The position numbers were made by a program, and so were the translations under genes. Under the pieces are notes generated by a model. That model was not told the DNA's origin, made no database searches, and worked only from the letters and a program-made list of their open reading frames with translations. From Oscillospiraceae bacterium (GTDB lineage: Bacteria > Bacillota > Clostridia > Oscillospirales > CAG-272): a stretch of DNA of 33,489 nt. This document shows, in pieces, positions 15,177 through 23,990 of this stretch; within the stretch, counting starts at the first letter, position 1, and each line of letters starts with the position of its first letter. Location: assembly GCA_015064545.1 (NCBI GenBank), contig SVSA01000017.1, forward strand, positions 1 to 33,489. The letters are read 5' to 3'.

Positions 15177-17064
15177 TTCGTCTCCGAACACCTCGGTTCG
15201 CGTAAAAACACTGAAAAATCAAATAGGTTTACGCATCGTTCTGGTGGCGCTGGTTCTCATTCTGACGGTGGTGCTGGTTTTCTCGCTTACGGTAGCATGG
15301 CAGACCAATGTGGTGCAAAGCGGCGGTCTGACCTTTTCCGCAGAGGGCTGGAATTTCAGCGGAAGCATGGAGATTGACGGGCAGACCTTTGAGATCGCGC
15401 CCGGTGACAGCGGCTTGGTAGCACTCTCGCTGAAGAACGAAAGCGCCTCTTTGGTGGCGGCCAGCATGACCGTGTCGAAGGATCAGCTGTTGGCGAAGGC
15501 CAGAAGCAAGATCTACTTCTATGTGGATACGGTTGTGGAACGCAACGGCGAAACCGTCGACCGCGTTTATCTGGGTAAAAAATCCAGCTACACCTATGCT
15601 ATCTTTCCTTATGGCGAGGTGGTAGTGAACGAAACCTCACACAATGCGCCGCCCCTGATGTGGGAATGGCAGTACGATACCCTCGGCTATTATGTACTCG
15701 GAACCGAGGCCAACGGGATCGTGACAGTGGAGGATTATATTCGCCCGATCGAATATGAGTACGATCCTTTTCAGACAACCTTTGATGCTAACGGCCATTT
15801 GCTGACGGTTGACGGTGTGACCACAGCCGAAGAATTTTTGGTCTCGCTTTCCGAGACCGACGGCTATGCGGGTACGATTGACGTCAGCAAAAAAACAACC
15901 TATGGCTATTATCCGGTCGATGTCAATGAACGGAATTACGGCGTATGGGCGTATTTCTGCACTTACGGCGAGATTCAAACGGCATCGGCGGAGGATACTG
16001 AGCTCGGGAATCAACAAGCCGCGCTCGGTAATGTCCGCGTTAATATCAATGCACAAAACAGCCGCGAGGAAGGCACCGCGATCGGTAATGCCGCGGCCTT
16101 GATGCAGGCGGTCGGTCAGTCCGGTCTGCAAATGCTTACCCTGACCGAGGATGTGGTGCTGTCGGAGCCGCTGGCTGTCGATGAAAACACTCGCTTGATG
16201 ATCGATCTGGACGGTCATACGCTGACCTCCAATTCTTCAGCTGCTGTGATTGATGCACAGTCGGGCGCCGAGGTGATGGTGTATAACGGCACCCTGTCGG
16301 GCGGCGGCTCAACGCTTGCCGGTGTTGCGACAAGCGGAGCAACCGTGACGCTGAACCAGGTTACCGTTCAGAATGTGGATGAGGGCCTGACGATTTTGGA
16401 TCACCAGGATGCCGAGGGGCGTGATTCCACCGTTCGGCTGATTAACTGTAAGGTGTTTGCCAAGGAGGATGCTCTTTGGGTTAAGGCCAACGGCGCCGCC
16501 TCGGAGAAGGCCACCTCGATTGTGATCGAGGGAGGCGAATATCATGGCGAGATGTATGCCGGTATTCTTTGCAACGGCACCTATTACGGCGTGGATATCC
16601 GGATCACCAAGGCAACCGTTACCGGATATTATGCCGGCATCTATTTCCCCGCGAAGGACAGCTTGTTGACGGTCGACCGTAGTACGGTCGAGGGGGGGAC
16701 CGGTATTGTCATCAAGGGCGGTACGGTCAATATTGTGAATTCTACCGTCGTGGGGAACGGCGACGCTCAAGAACCGCCATCCGATCCTGCGGATCTGCCG
16801 GTGAGCGGCTGGGTGGATACCGGTGACGGTATCTATCTGGAGGCCAACTATACGGCTTGGATCACGGCGGTGACGGTCTCCGGCCCGGATACTCATGTAT
16901 CCAGCCTGCATGCGCTGGCTGTCCGCCAGTATCCCTTGGCGGTGCCGCAGGCCTCGCTGACCGTAACCGGCGGTACCTTTGACAGTAGTGTGAGCGAATA
17001 TCTGCCGAGCGGTTATATTGAAACCGAGGCCGACGGCTTCTATACAGTGTCCGAACAGCCCTGA
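15145..17064 (+). CDS. Exported beta-helix protein D with SipW-like signal (639 aa)
   Basis: Start is GTG 15145 inside the end of the signal peptidase gene, with a GGAGGA site (15128-15133) 11 bases upstream. The basic N-terminus and a long hydrophobic segment (about 28-48) end in S-L-T-V-A-W-Q-T (47-54), a looser version of the family motif. Residues about 55-290 form a beta-rich TasA/camelysin-like part. Residues about 310-635 look like a right-handed parallel beta-helix: repeated short strands with Asn, Gly and Val ladders, as in V-Y-N-G-T-L-S-G-G, V-I-E-G-G-E-Y-H-G and V-N-I-V-N-S-T-V-V-G. Such folds occur in polysaccharide lyases and in adhesins or tail spikes; I cannot identify a lyase active site, so binding or a structural tip is as likely as catalysis. 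The C-terminus has no anchor. It could be the tip or adhesive component of the structure. Confidence 0.78.
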   Translation: MTHPNHPSRNDSSPNTSVRVKTLKNQIGLRIVLVALVLILTVVLVFSLTVAWQTNVVQSGGLTFSAEGWNFSGSMEIDGQTFEIAPGDSGLVALSLKNESASLVAASMTVSKDQLLAKARSKIYFYVDTVVERNGETVDRVYLGKKSSYTYAIFPYGEVVVNETSHNAPPLMWEWQYDTLGYYVLGTEANGIVTVEDYIRPIEYEYDPFQTTFDANGHLLTVDGVTTAEEFLVSLSETDGYAGTIDVSKKTTYGYYPVDVNERNYGVWAYFCTYGEIQTASAEDTELGNQQAALGNVRVNINAQNSREEGTAIGNAAALMQAVGQSGLQMLTLTEDVVLSEPLAVDENTRLMIDLDGHTLTSNSSAAVIDAQSGAEVMVYNGTLSGGGSTLAGVATSGATVTLNQVTVQNVDEGLTILDHQDAEGRDSTVRLINCKVFAKEDALWVKANGAASEKATSIVIEGGEYHGEMYAGILCNGTYYGVDIRITKATVTGYYAGIYFPAKDSLLTVDRSTVEGGTGIVIKGGTVNIVNSTVVGNGDAQEPPSDPADLPVSGWVDTGDGIYLEANYTAWITAVTVSGPDTHVSSLHALAVRQYPLAVPQASLTVTGGTFDSSVSEYLPSGYIETEADGFYTVSEQP

Positions 17065-17097
17065 TGGGCGGATTTTCCCGGGAAAGGAGACAGACGG

Positions 17098-17727
17098 ATG
17101 CAAAAACAAAGACAATCCCGTGTGTTTCTTTCACTTGGGATGACCTGTCTTACCGTAATTCTGGCCGCGTTATTGGCGGTTGGGGTTACCTACGGTCGGT
17201 ATTCGACCCTGATTCAGGGACAGATGGCGTTAACCGCCGCGCTGTCTCCTGAGCCAACCCTGTACAGTACCGATGAGGACGGCAATCTGGTTGCCTATAC
17301 CTCGCAATGGTTGACCAAGGGCGGCGAGCAGTATCATACCTTCGTTTTGCGAAACGCCGAGGTGAGCGAAAGCCAACCGCCGAAGCAGAGCATTCGTGTC
17401 CGCATCCGTGTCTTCGTGCCGGGTGACAGCGAGACAATGGGGGCGCTCTCCTTTACGCTCAGTCTTAACCATGGCGCCGTGCTTCTGTCCTCAGAGGCAT
17501 CTTACCTTGGCGCCAATACGCCGTACTATACCGAGGGACAAACCGTGGGTTGGGTGTATGGCTTTGATACGACCGGTGCCGGAAGCGGCACCATGACCGA
17601 GTATATTCATACCTTCCGTGGCGATGCGTTTGAAACACTGCCTGTCACGGTAACGGTTCAAAACACAACGATTGACTGTTCCTCGTTTCGGATCTGCGTC
17701 GAGCGCGTCGCAGACGGCACCATATAA
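17098..17727 (+). CDS. Small SipW-dependent-type exported protein E (209 aa)
   Basis: A good AAGGAG site (17084-17088) lies 9 bases before ATG 17098. The N-terminus is basic, the helix spans about 11-30, and the processing motif is G-V-T-Y-G-R-Y-S-T (29-37), followed by an M-A-L-T-A-A-L-S strand like the first strand of TasA/camelysin proteins. The mature part is about 175 residues, a single beta-rich domain with H-T-F-V-L-R-N, V-R-I-R-V-F-V-P-G and a final V-T-V-Q-N-T-T-I-D-C-S-S-F. That size and layout match a TasA or camelysin subunit better than any other protein here. It lacks the W-L-E-G-x-D motif, although V-T-V-Q-N-T-T-I-D-C near the end may be a distant equivalent. A candidate main or accessory fibre subunit. 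Confidence 0.78.
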   Translation: MQKQRQSRVFLSLGMTCLTVILAALLAVGVTYGRYSTLIQGQMALTAALSPEPTLYSTDEDGNLVAYTSQWLTKGGEQYHTFVLRNAEVSESQPPKQSIRVRIRVFVPGDSETMGALSFTLSLNHGAVLLSSEASYLGANTPYYTEGQTVGWVYGFDTTGAGSGTMTEYIHTFRGDAFETLPVTVTVQNTTIDCSSFRICVERVADGTI

Positions 17728-17778
17728 CGGTGGAACGATGATGTATCGGTTTTTCAGAAAGCACAATGAGGTGAAGCT

Positions 17779-20700
17779 ATGAAAGAAACACAGAGGAGGA
17801 TCAAGGAGTACCAGGCAAAGCTGCCGCGGATGAAGGAAAAAGTCCTTGCCGTGCTGCTCCTGTTGGCCATGTCGACATCGATGCTGGTCACCGTTTCGTT
17901 TGCTTGGGTCGCCCTTTCCACAAGTCCTGAGGTAACAGGTGTCAATACCAGTATTGCGTCAAACGGTAACCTGGAAATTGCCCTGGCCTCCGGTACGATG
18001 GATCATCCGAACGACGTGGCAGCGTCGGCTGTCGGCGACAGTATCCTCTCCTTGCTGGAGCGTAATATTACATGGGGTAACCTGATTAACCTGTCCGATC
18101 CCGCGTATGGCTTGGACAGTCTTGTGTTGCGGCCGGCGCTGTTGTATAGGGATAATCTGTTGCAACGGCCTCTCAAAGGTCCGATTTATGATGAAACCGG
18201 CCGTGTGGTGGATATGAACCCTAACTTTGGCTATGCTAAGAAGAATGATAAGGGTGTGTTTGTTTCGACAAACGAACTTGGTATTCGTGCCATTACCTCG
18301 ATGGTGTACGGCGAAACCGGTGAAAAAGCAGAATTATATACGGCCCTTGATGAGATTGCGGGCGCAAACGGTATGTTGGTTTCTGACTATCAGGCGCTGG
18401 CAAACAATAAATCGTATATGAATGCCCTTTCTTCGATGATGGCAGGCTATATTGTTGAAAATGTTTTCTACCCGGCTGGTAATAAAACAATTCTGGACAT
18501 GATTGAGCATGCCGTCATAGAAAAGGCTCACGTGCAGCAGTTCCAGTATATGTATTATGATATGGCCCTCTTGCTTTTGGAGCAGGCAAAGCAGACGGTA
18601 GCCATGCTGAACTTGAATGCAAAGATTCGGGGTGTGGATATCAGCATTACGGTAGAAGAGCTGATGAATATGCCCTACAGCGTCAAAGATAAAACGGCAT
18701 ATAATACGCTGAAAACCCGTGGTTTTACAACGGTTGCAGACAATACAAAGACCGTAACGCTTTTAAAGGAAATCGACCAGTTCCTGTCCGATTATCATGT
18801 GATTGTGGAGGATCACGACAGACTTGGCGAGCTCTATGACAGCATCACCAGTGATCAAGTTGCTTGGCTGTCGAGTAAAACTGTTTCTGCGGATTCCAGC
18901 GTGCTTCTGATTGACGATATTATTGACCGTCTCGTTGACCTTAAGAAATGTACCATTGCCAATTATAAAGGTCAAACCATGATGGGTATTGGCGGAAATC
19001 AACCCCCGATCGCAATTGGAAGCACCGGTCAAAGTGGTAGTGTTTTGGCCAAGCTTACACTGGGCGGCCCCTGTGAAACCGTTATTACCAACGGTATTTT
19101 GAAGCGGTTTGATAATCGTACCGGCGGTCGTATTGCCAATCCCGCGGGAACACCTCTGGTGATCAATGCCGGCGGTCAGACCCTGAAATCCAATGTATCG
19201 ACCGATGCAACCGAAAACTACTTTGAAAACGAGCGCGCCTATCTGTTTGAGCAGATTGGCGGCGCCGGTATGGCGCTGATTGCGCAGGACGTATACGGTT
19301 TTGCGGTTGACTTCTGGATTCGCACGAATGCCCAGGGTTCTTTCCTTACGCTGCAGGGTAATGTTCTGACCCGCGAAGATACGATAGAGGTTTTCGGCAA
19401 AAACCGCGAAGGCGAGGAGGTTCCGCTTTACACCATTTCGGTAACGAAGGAGGAAGGCGAGAGCCTTTTGGACAGAGTCGTGGTTTCCTACGATATCTAC
19501 CAGTCCACACAAGTGATTGAGGAGGTCAATGAGGAAACCGGGGAGGTAACCGAGCAAACCGTGCCCTGCTGGCGCTATGCCGAACGGCACGCTGTTGTCG
19601 AGGAGGAGTATGTTTCCCAGTATACGGATGGCAAGCTTCCTCCGCGAAAAGTCGAAACGATTAAAACCGTCATTGGCTATGAGGGCGATAACCGTGTTTG
19701 GGAAGGCGATGAGCACAGCTCGCTGACCGTCAATAGCTCTACCCAGGGTAGCGGTAGCTGTTATGTCTTCTATGCCGAAAACCCGGTTGATCAAAAGCGA
19801 ATTAAGGAACTGCTGAAGTCGATGAAGGTTGCTTTCGTCGATGATCAGGGTGAGTTTCTTGCTAATGCCTCTATGAACGTGGAGCTCAGCTATGAGAATG
19901 CGGGTAAGGTCATTGTACCTCTGATGCTGGACGACGACAGCTTCAGTATAGGCAAGAATGAAAACGGTGAAAACATTTATACGATTACTTCGTTGGAGCG
20001 CAATGTGCCCAAGCGCATTACTGCCATCTTCTATCTGGATGGTGAGCAGATCACCAACAGCGAAGTTTTGGCCTCGGCCGATATCCGCGGTCAGATGAAT
20101 ATCCAGTTCGGCAGCTCGGTAATGCTGAAGCCTCTCGGAAACGAGCCGCTCTACAATTCGGAGATTCACCTTGACGCGGCGCTGGAAGGAAAAACGACCT
20201 TCGAATATGGCGTAGACAAGAACATGACCGTAACCGTTCGGGCTACGATTGACGGCACCACCCCGTCAACGGTGGAAGCGTTCTTTATGCGTAGAATCAA
20301 TGCGACGCAGGGCTCGCCGGAAGCCGTCTTTACGCTGTCGCCGACCGCCCAGGAGGGTGTGTATGAGGGAACCTTTACCTTCCAATATCCCGGCGAATAC
20401 ATCTTGCGAAGCATCCGTGTCGACGGCTTGGATCGCGATTTGCAGGTCGATGCGGGTGAAGACTATCCCACGGTCGTGGTAAACGGCTACACGATTACCT
20501 CGGTTAGTTATTTGGGAATTACGAACGGTATGAAGATTATGACCGATGCCGGCTCGTATTCTGCAACATCGACCTTGAAGTTTGCTGCGGCTGATCCCGA
20601 CAAGATGCCGAAAAAGGTGGCCGGCCAGTTCTTACGCGACGATGGCTCGGTGGCGACAGTCAATTATAAATATGACGCAACGGAGGAGGTATGGAAGGGT

Positions 20701-22536
20701 ACGGTTACCTTTGTGTCCTCCGGCGAATATACGATGCAGTTTGTCATGCTGGACGGCGAGTATACGGAGCTGAGTGAAGCCTTCTGGTGTACGGTCGATT
20801 TGACCTTAGGTATGCGTGTCAAGGTCTCGACGGTTTCACCCACTCAGTTTTTGTACGATCCCGAAGCGGAGCCGAATGCCCTGCACATGAATGTTCAGAT
20901 TCTGGATAATGGCGGCAAGGCAGTTACCGGTATCACGCGCGCGGAGCTGTATTATTCAGCCGGTGGTGCCAACGACTTGCATACCGACCTTACCTGGAAC
21001 GACTCAACGGAGCAATATCAAGGTGAATTTGATGAAGCGGCCGGTATTTGGAAATTCAACAAAGTGGTGGTTTATTCGGGTGACTCGCAGAATGAACTGA
21101 GATCGGTTAACGCCGATGCCCCGGTATTTACTATCATCCCGCCTACGCCGCCCTCTCATTACACCAACCTTGCCGAAAGCGCCCAGTTTGTGAAATCGGG
21201 AATGGGTAGCGTAAAGGTTACCCTTAAGGATTCTGAGGCCGCGACCGTCTACGGAAAATTTGTCCGTAAACGCGGTAACGACACCACCACCCGGTATATA
21301 CCCGTTTCCTCCATGAGTCAAACCGGCGAGAATCAATATACCTATAACTTTGATATGGAGTCGGGTATCTGGGAGCTGGTAGCGGTTAGTGCCTTTAACG
21401 TCATCGATGACAAGATGGTTCTGCATTCTCTTCCCGTCGATGAAAACGGCGCGGTAAAGGCTGTAGAAACCGAGGAAGAATTCAACAGCGGCATGGTCTT
21501 TGATGAATTTGATTCGCTAAACACCTCGGTGCTGTTGTCGCAAGATGTAACGATCAGCGTTTCCTACGCCGATGGTACTTTTGATTCGGTGGTGGCAGGT
21601 GCCACAACGGTGGGTCAGTTCGGTAAGGAGGGCAATACTGTTACCGCATCCTTCATGCAGTCCCACAGCATTGAAGCAAATGAGATCTCTGTCAAATTCA
21701 GCGATCCTTATGGTTTGATTGGTACGGTGTTTACAATCAATGCAAGCGACATTGTGATGCACTACGACTTTGAAGGGACGCCCGACGCGAAATACGGCGG
21801 CTATACCACGACAGAGTCGGTCTGGGGATCCTTTAGCCCCGGAAAGGTCACCTTGTCGGCAGGCGCCGATGCGAGAACCTTTACGAATGCGGCTATTACG
21901 TTCCAATACGCAGGACGGTATGCGATCGAGAATGCTAACAATGAGGGCAAGGTTGACTATTCGGTAACCTATATCGATAATAACGGAACCGAGAGAAAGA
22001 CTTCTGTTTCTCAGACGCCGGTCGGTGCGTATGCGGTTGAGGTTTGGTCGAAGAAACCGACAGTGAAGATTACAAGCCAAACACCGAGTGCAGGTTCAAC
22101 TGTGGATGTGGATATGACTGGAGAAGGCACAGACCATACCGAAGGAGTAATCGTACCGGCGAAATCTGATACTGAGGCAACTGTTTATTTTACGTGCTCA
22201 ACTGGCAAAGGTGTGAGTGGCTGTAATACCATCACAACTCATAACTATAGTCGCCCGTCTGTTACAATTACATTAGATGGAATTGGACAGGCAGGTCTTG
22301 CGGAATTGCTTTTTGGCACAAATGTTCATATTTATGATGGGACAAAGAAAACCACAGGATATAGTTGGACAAGCAACACTTTTTGCTCTAGAAACATTGG
22401 TTACTATGCTAATAAACAAAATGCTACTGATACAAAGACCCCAGCCGGCGACCTTGTAGCCACCGAATTGGTACTTACCTATGATGGTATGCGTTTCAGT
22501 ATTCCTACTTTAATTAAAATCCACAATCCGTATTAA
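17779..22536 (+). CDS. Giant SipW-dependent-type surface protein F (1585 aa)
   Basis: ATG 17779 is preceded by a GAGGTG site. The N-terminus is basic, with a helix at about 22-40 ending in V-S-F-A-W-V-A-L-S (39-47), then P-E-V-T-G-V-N-T-S-I-A-S-N-G. This and I-T-W-G-N-L-I-N-L-S, an E-L-G-I-R-A segment, a D-F-W-I-R-T-N-A strand (about 511) and F-Y-L-D-G-E-Q-I-T-N (about 752) align it along its first 780 residues with protein A. The C-terminal half adds four Ig-like repeats whose aromatic landmarks fall at residues 862, 972, 1080 and 1187 (period about 108), each with a G-x-(Y/W)-x-(F/L/K) strand pair such as Y-P-G-E-Y-I-L and S-S-G-E-Y-T-M. It has no C-terminal anchor. The last 150 codons (after about nt 22090) shift to AT-rich codons (35% GC at 22321-22380), which suggests recombination. 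Probably the longest stalk or adhesin of the system. Confidence 0.82.
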   Translation: MKETQRRIKEYQAKLPRMKEKVLAVLLLLAMSTSMLVTVSFAWVALSTSPEVTGVNTSIASNGNLEIALASGTMDHPNDVAASAVGDSILSLLERNITWGNLINLSDPAYGLDSLVLRPALLYRDNLLQRPLKGPIYDETGRVVDMNPNFGYAKKNDKGVFVSTNELGIRAITSMVYGETGEKAELYTALDEIAGANGMLVSDYQALANNKSYMNALSSMMAGYIVENVFYPAGNKTILDMIEHAVIEKAHVQQFQYMYYDMALLLLEQAKQTVAMLNLNAKIRGVDISITVEELMNMPYSVKDKTAYNTLKTRGFTTVADNTKTVTLLKEIDQFLSDYHVIVEDHDRLGELYDSITSDQVAWLSSKTVSADSSVLLIDDIIDRLVDLKKCTIANYKGQTMMGIGGNQPPIAIGSTGQSGSVLAKLTLGGPCETVITNGILKRFDNRTGGRIANPAGTPLVINAGGQTLKSNVSTDATENYFENERAYLFEQIGGAGMALIAQDVYGFAVDFWIRTNAQGSFLTLQGNVLTREDTIEVFGKNREGEEVPLYTISVTKEEGESLLDRVVVSYDIYQSTQVIEEVNEETGEVTEQTVPCWRYAERHAVVEEEYVSQYTDGKLPPRKVETIKTVIGYEGDNRVWEGDEHSSLTVNSSTQGSGSCYVFYAENPVDQKRIKELLKSMKVAFVDDQGEFLANASMNVELSYENAGKVIVPLMLDDDSFSIGKNENGENIYTITSLERNVPKRITAIFYLDGEQITNSEVLASADIRGQMNIQFGSSVMLKPLGNEPLYNSEIHLDAALEGKTTFEYGVDKNMTVTVRATIDGTTPSTVEAFFMRRINATQGSPEAVFTLSPTAQEGVYEGTFTFQYPGEYILRSIRVDGLDRDLQVDAGEDYPTVVVNGYTITSVSYLGITNGMKIMTDAGSYSATSTLKFAAADPDKMPKKVAGQFLRDDGSVATVNYKYDATEEVWKGTVTFVSSGEYTMQFVMLDGEYTELSEAFWCTVDLTLGMRVKVSTVSPTQFLYDPEAEPNALHMNVQILDNGGKAVTGITRAELYYSAGGANDLHTDLTWNDSTEQYQGEFDEAAGIWKFNKVVVYSGDSQNELRSVNADAPVFTIIPPTPPSHYTNLAESAQFVKSGMGSVKVTLKDSEAATVYGKFVRKRGNDTTTRYIPVSSMSQTGENQYTYNFDMESGIWELVAVSAFNVIDDKMVLHSLPVDENGAVKAVETEEEFNSGMVFDEFDSLNTSVLLSQDVTISVSYADGTFDSVVAGATTVGQFGKEGNTVTASFMQSHSIEANEISVKFSDPYGLIGTVFTINASDIVMHYDFEGTPDAKYGGYTTTESVWGSFSPGKVTLSAGADARTFTNAAITFQYAGRYAIENANNEGKVDYSVTYIDNNGTERKTSVSQTPVGAYAVEVWSKKPTVKITSQTPSAGSTVDVDMTGEGTDHTEGVIVPAKSDTEATVYFTCSTGKGVSGCNTITTHNYSRPSVTITLDGIGQAGLAELLFGTNVHIYDGTKKTTGYSWTSNTFCSRNIGYYANKQNATDTKTPAGDLVATELVLTYDGMRFSIPTLIKIHNPY

Positions 22537-22544
22537 ATTATTAG

Positions 22545-22585
22545 GGTTCCAACCTCCCATATGGGAGGTTGGAAACCTTAATTTG
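22545..22585 (+). terminator. Terminator-like palindrome at end of the surface operon
   Basis: A perfect 24-bp palindrome (22549-22572) is extended on both sides by G-G-T-T / A-A-C-C pairing with a one-base bulge, followed by the T-rich T-T-A-A-T-T-T. It starts 12 bases after the giant gene's stop codon. The T-tract is imperfect, so termination may be partial or Rho-assisted. Confidence 0.6.
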
Positions 22586-22611
22586 ACGACGAAAAGGGGG
22601 ATAGCAGTTAA

Positions 22612-23286
22612 ATGATTTCAAAACAATTATTGTTAGCACTTGCTATAGGTGCTACAGCCATGCTGTTTCCAATAATGGTACAAGCAAAATGGTATAAAAT
22701 AAAGCTGTGGAAATGCTTTGTCATTACTGTTGTTTTAACCGTGGTTGGTACTGTTGGCACATATCTGTTGTTTTATTTGGAGAATTCAAGATGGGGAGGC
22801 ACATCCTTTTACGGAGCTGTCTTTTTTGTTCCCGTTGTGTTCTTATTGTTTTGCAAACTAATTAATATTCCCTATGGGAAATTAATGAACCTATGTGCTC
22901 CTGCGGAATGCGTTATGTTAGCAATTATGAAAACTAGATGTCTTACGGCAGGATGTTGTTCAGGAAGAACGCTGTTTGTTACTGCAGATGGTGTAGAGGT
23001 TGTCTTTCCAAGTCAATTGGTAGAGTTGCTCGCCGCGCTTGTTTTGGGCGGCATATTGTTGGTTTTGAGCAAAAAAGATAAATATAAGGCAATCGGATAT
23101 CCGATGTATTTGATTCTATACGGTTGCGTTCGGTTTGCGTTAAATATTCTCCGCGACGAATGGGTTACAACGGATATGGTTTTGCCGTATGGCAACATTT
23201 GGTCCTTGGTTGCAATTGCAGTTGGTGGACTGTGGATATTCTTGGTGAACTACACTAAAAAAAGAAAGCCTGCAGAAACAGATTAA
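22612..23286 (+). CDS. Divergent Lgt-like (prolipoprotein diacylglyceryl transferase family) membrane protein
   Basis: An AAGGGGG site (22594-22600) precedes ATG 22612. The product (224 residues) has about six or seven transmembrane helices. Lgt-family features are W-G-G-T-S-F-Y-G-A (61-69, where active Lgt has an H-G-G block), R-C-L-T-A-G-C-C-S-G (109-118), V-F-P-S-Q-L-V-E (131-138) and a last conserved block G-Y-P-M-Y-L-I-L-Y-G-C-V-R-F (162-175). True Lgt transfers diacylglycerol to lipobox cysteines. The Tyr in place of the usual His and the short length suggest a specialised or different substrate. No lipoprotein gene is evident nearby. Base composition is clearly lower in GC than the operon before it, so it may have been acquired together with the next gene. 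Confidence 0.65.
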   Translation: MISKQLLLALAIGATAMLFPIMVQAKWYKIKLWKCFVITVVLTVVGTVGTYLLFYLENSRWGGTSFYGAVFFVPVVFLLFCKLINIPYGKLMNLCAPAECVMLAIMKTRCLTAGCCSGRTLFVTADGVEVVFPSQLVELLAALVLGGILLVLSKKDKYKAIGYPMYLILYGCVRFALNILRDEWVTTDMVLPYGNIWSLVAIAVGGLWIFLVNYTKKRKPAETD

Positions 23287-23309
23287 GTACAAAAAACAGG
23301 AGCAGAAAA

Positions 23310-23918
23310 ATGCACCATACTTTTGATGCAATAATGTGCTTTTTTGGGGTTGTGACATATTTGTTTGTACTAATAGGAACGGTGAAATATAGGTATCCGG
23401 TGTTCCCGTTAGCAATGCAGTTTTTTACCTTATCAAACGAGCTGGCTGTCCTATTGTATTTTGTGAAGACCGATGTGATATTTAATTATGCGGTGGCGGC
23501 ATATCTTTGCTGGGGAATTCTTGAGGTTGCTATTCTTGTTGCAAATATAAGAACGGGCTTTTATAAAACAAAACATATAGTTTTGCATATTATTGTCGTA
23601 GCGGTTTGCTCTGGTTTGCTGTGTTATTTGCTTTCTGCTTTTGCATGCATGATATTTGTATGTTATCTTCCTACGTTTATAGGGGAATTCTTTTGGTTAG
23701 CAAGAATTCTCAGAAGAAACTATCCAATAAAAGCAATTACTTTGATGGCGTTTGTCAGCAAGGTCCTCGCAGATGGCTTTGCCGTCCCGGTTTATTTTAA
23801 TAGCGGATATCTTCTTATAGACTGTGTATGTGTGTTATTGCCCTTGATTGACTTGGCGTTTATCGTCATTTGGTTCGTGCGAAGAAAACAAGGCTCGATT
23901 TGTGCAGAATCGAAATAA
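23310..23918 (+). CDS. Unknown multi-pass membrane protein
   Basis: I do not recognise this 202-residue protein. It has an AGGAG site 7-8 bases before ATG 23310 and begins 23 bases after the Lgt-like gene, so the two are probably co-transcribed. About six hydrophobic helices are visible, with basic loops such as K-Y-R-Y and R-R-N-Y and a final R-R-K-Q tail. Conserved-looking polar positions are few. The stretch is AT-rich (about 30% GC at 23521-23580), in keeping with the preceding gene and unlike the rest of the window. It may be a partner of the Lgt-like protein in a lipid- or envelope-modifying step, but that rests only on adjacency. Confidence 0.7.
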   Translation: MHHTFDAIMCFFGVVTYLFVLIGTVKYRYPVFPLAMQFFTLSNELAVLLYFVKTDVIFNYAVAAYLCWGILEVAILVANIRTGFYKTKHIVLHIIVVAVCSGLLCYLLSAFACMIFVCYLPTFIGEFFWLARILRRNYPIKAITLMAFVSKVLADGFAVPVYFNSGYLLIDCVCVLLPLIDLAFIVIWFVRRKQGSICAESK

Positions 23919-23990
23919 GAGCAAGGGTTTAGCAACAAGGTGCACCGTGATAATAAGTCCTTTGCTTTTTCGTTGTTTAGGAGGTGGCAT

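Noticed and set aside
15145..17064. A pectate lyase enzyme
   Set aside because: The beta-helix ladder is present, but I could not find a convincing catalytic Asp/Arg set, so only the fold is called.
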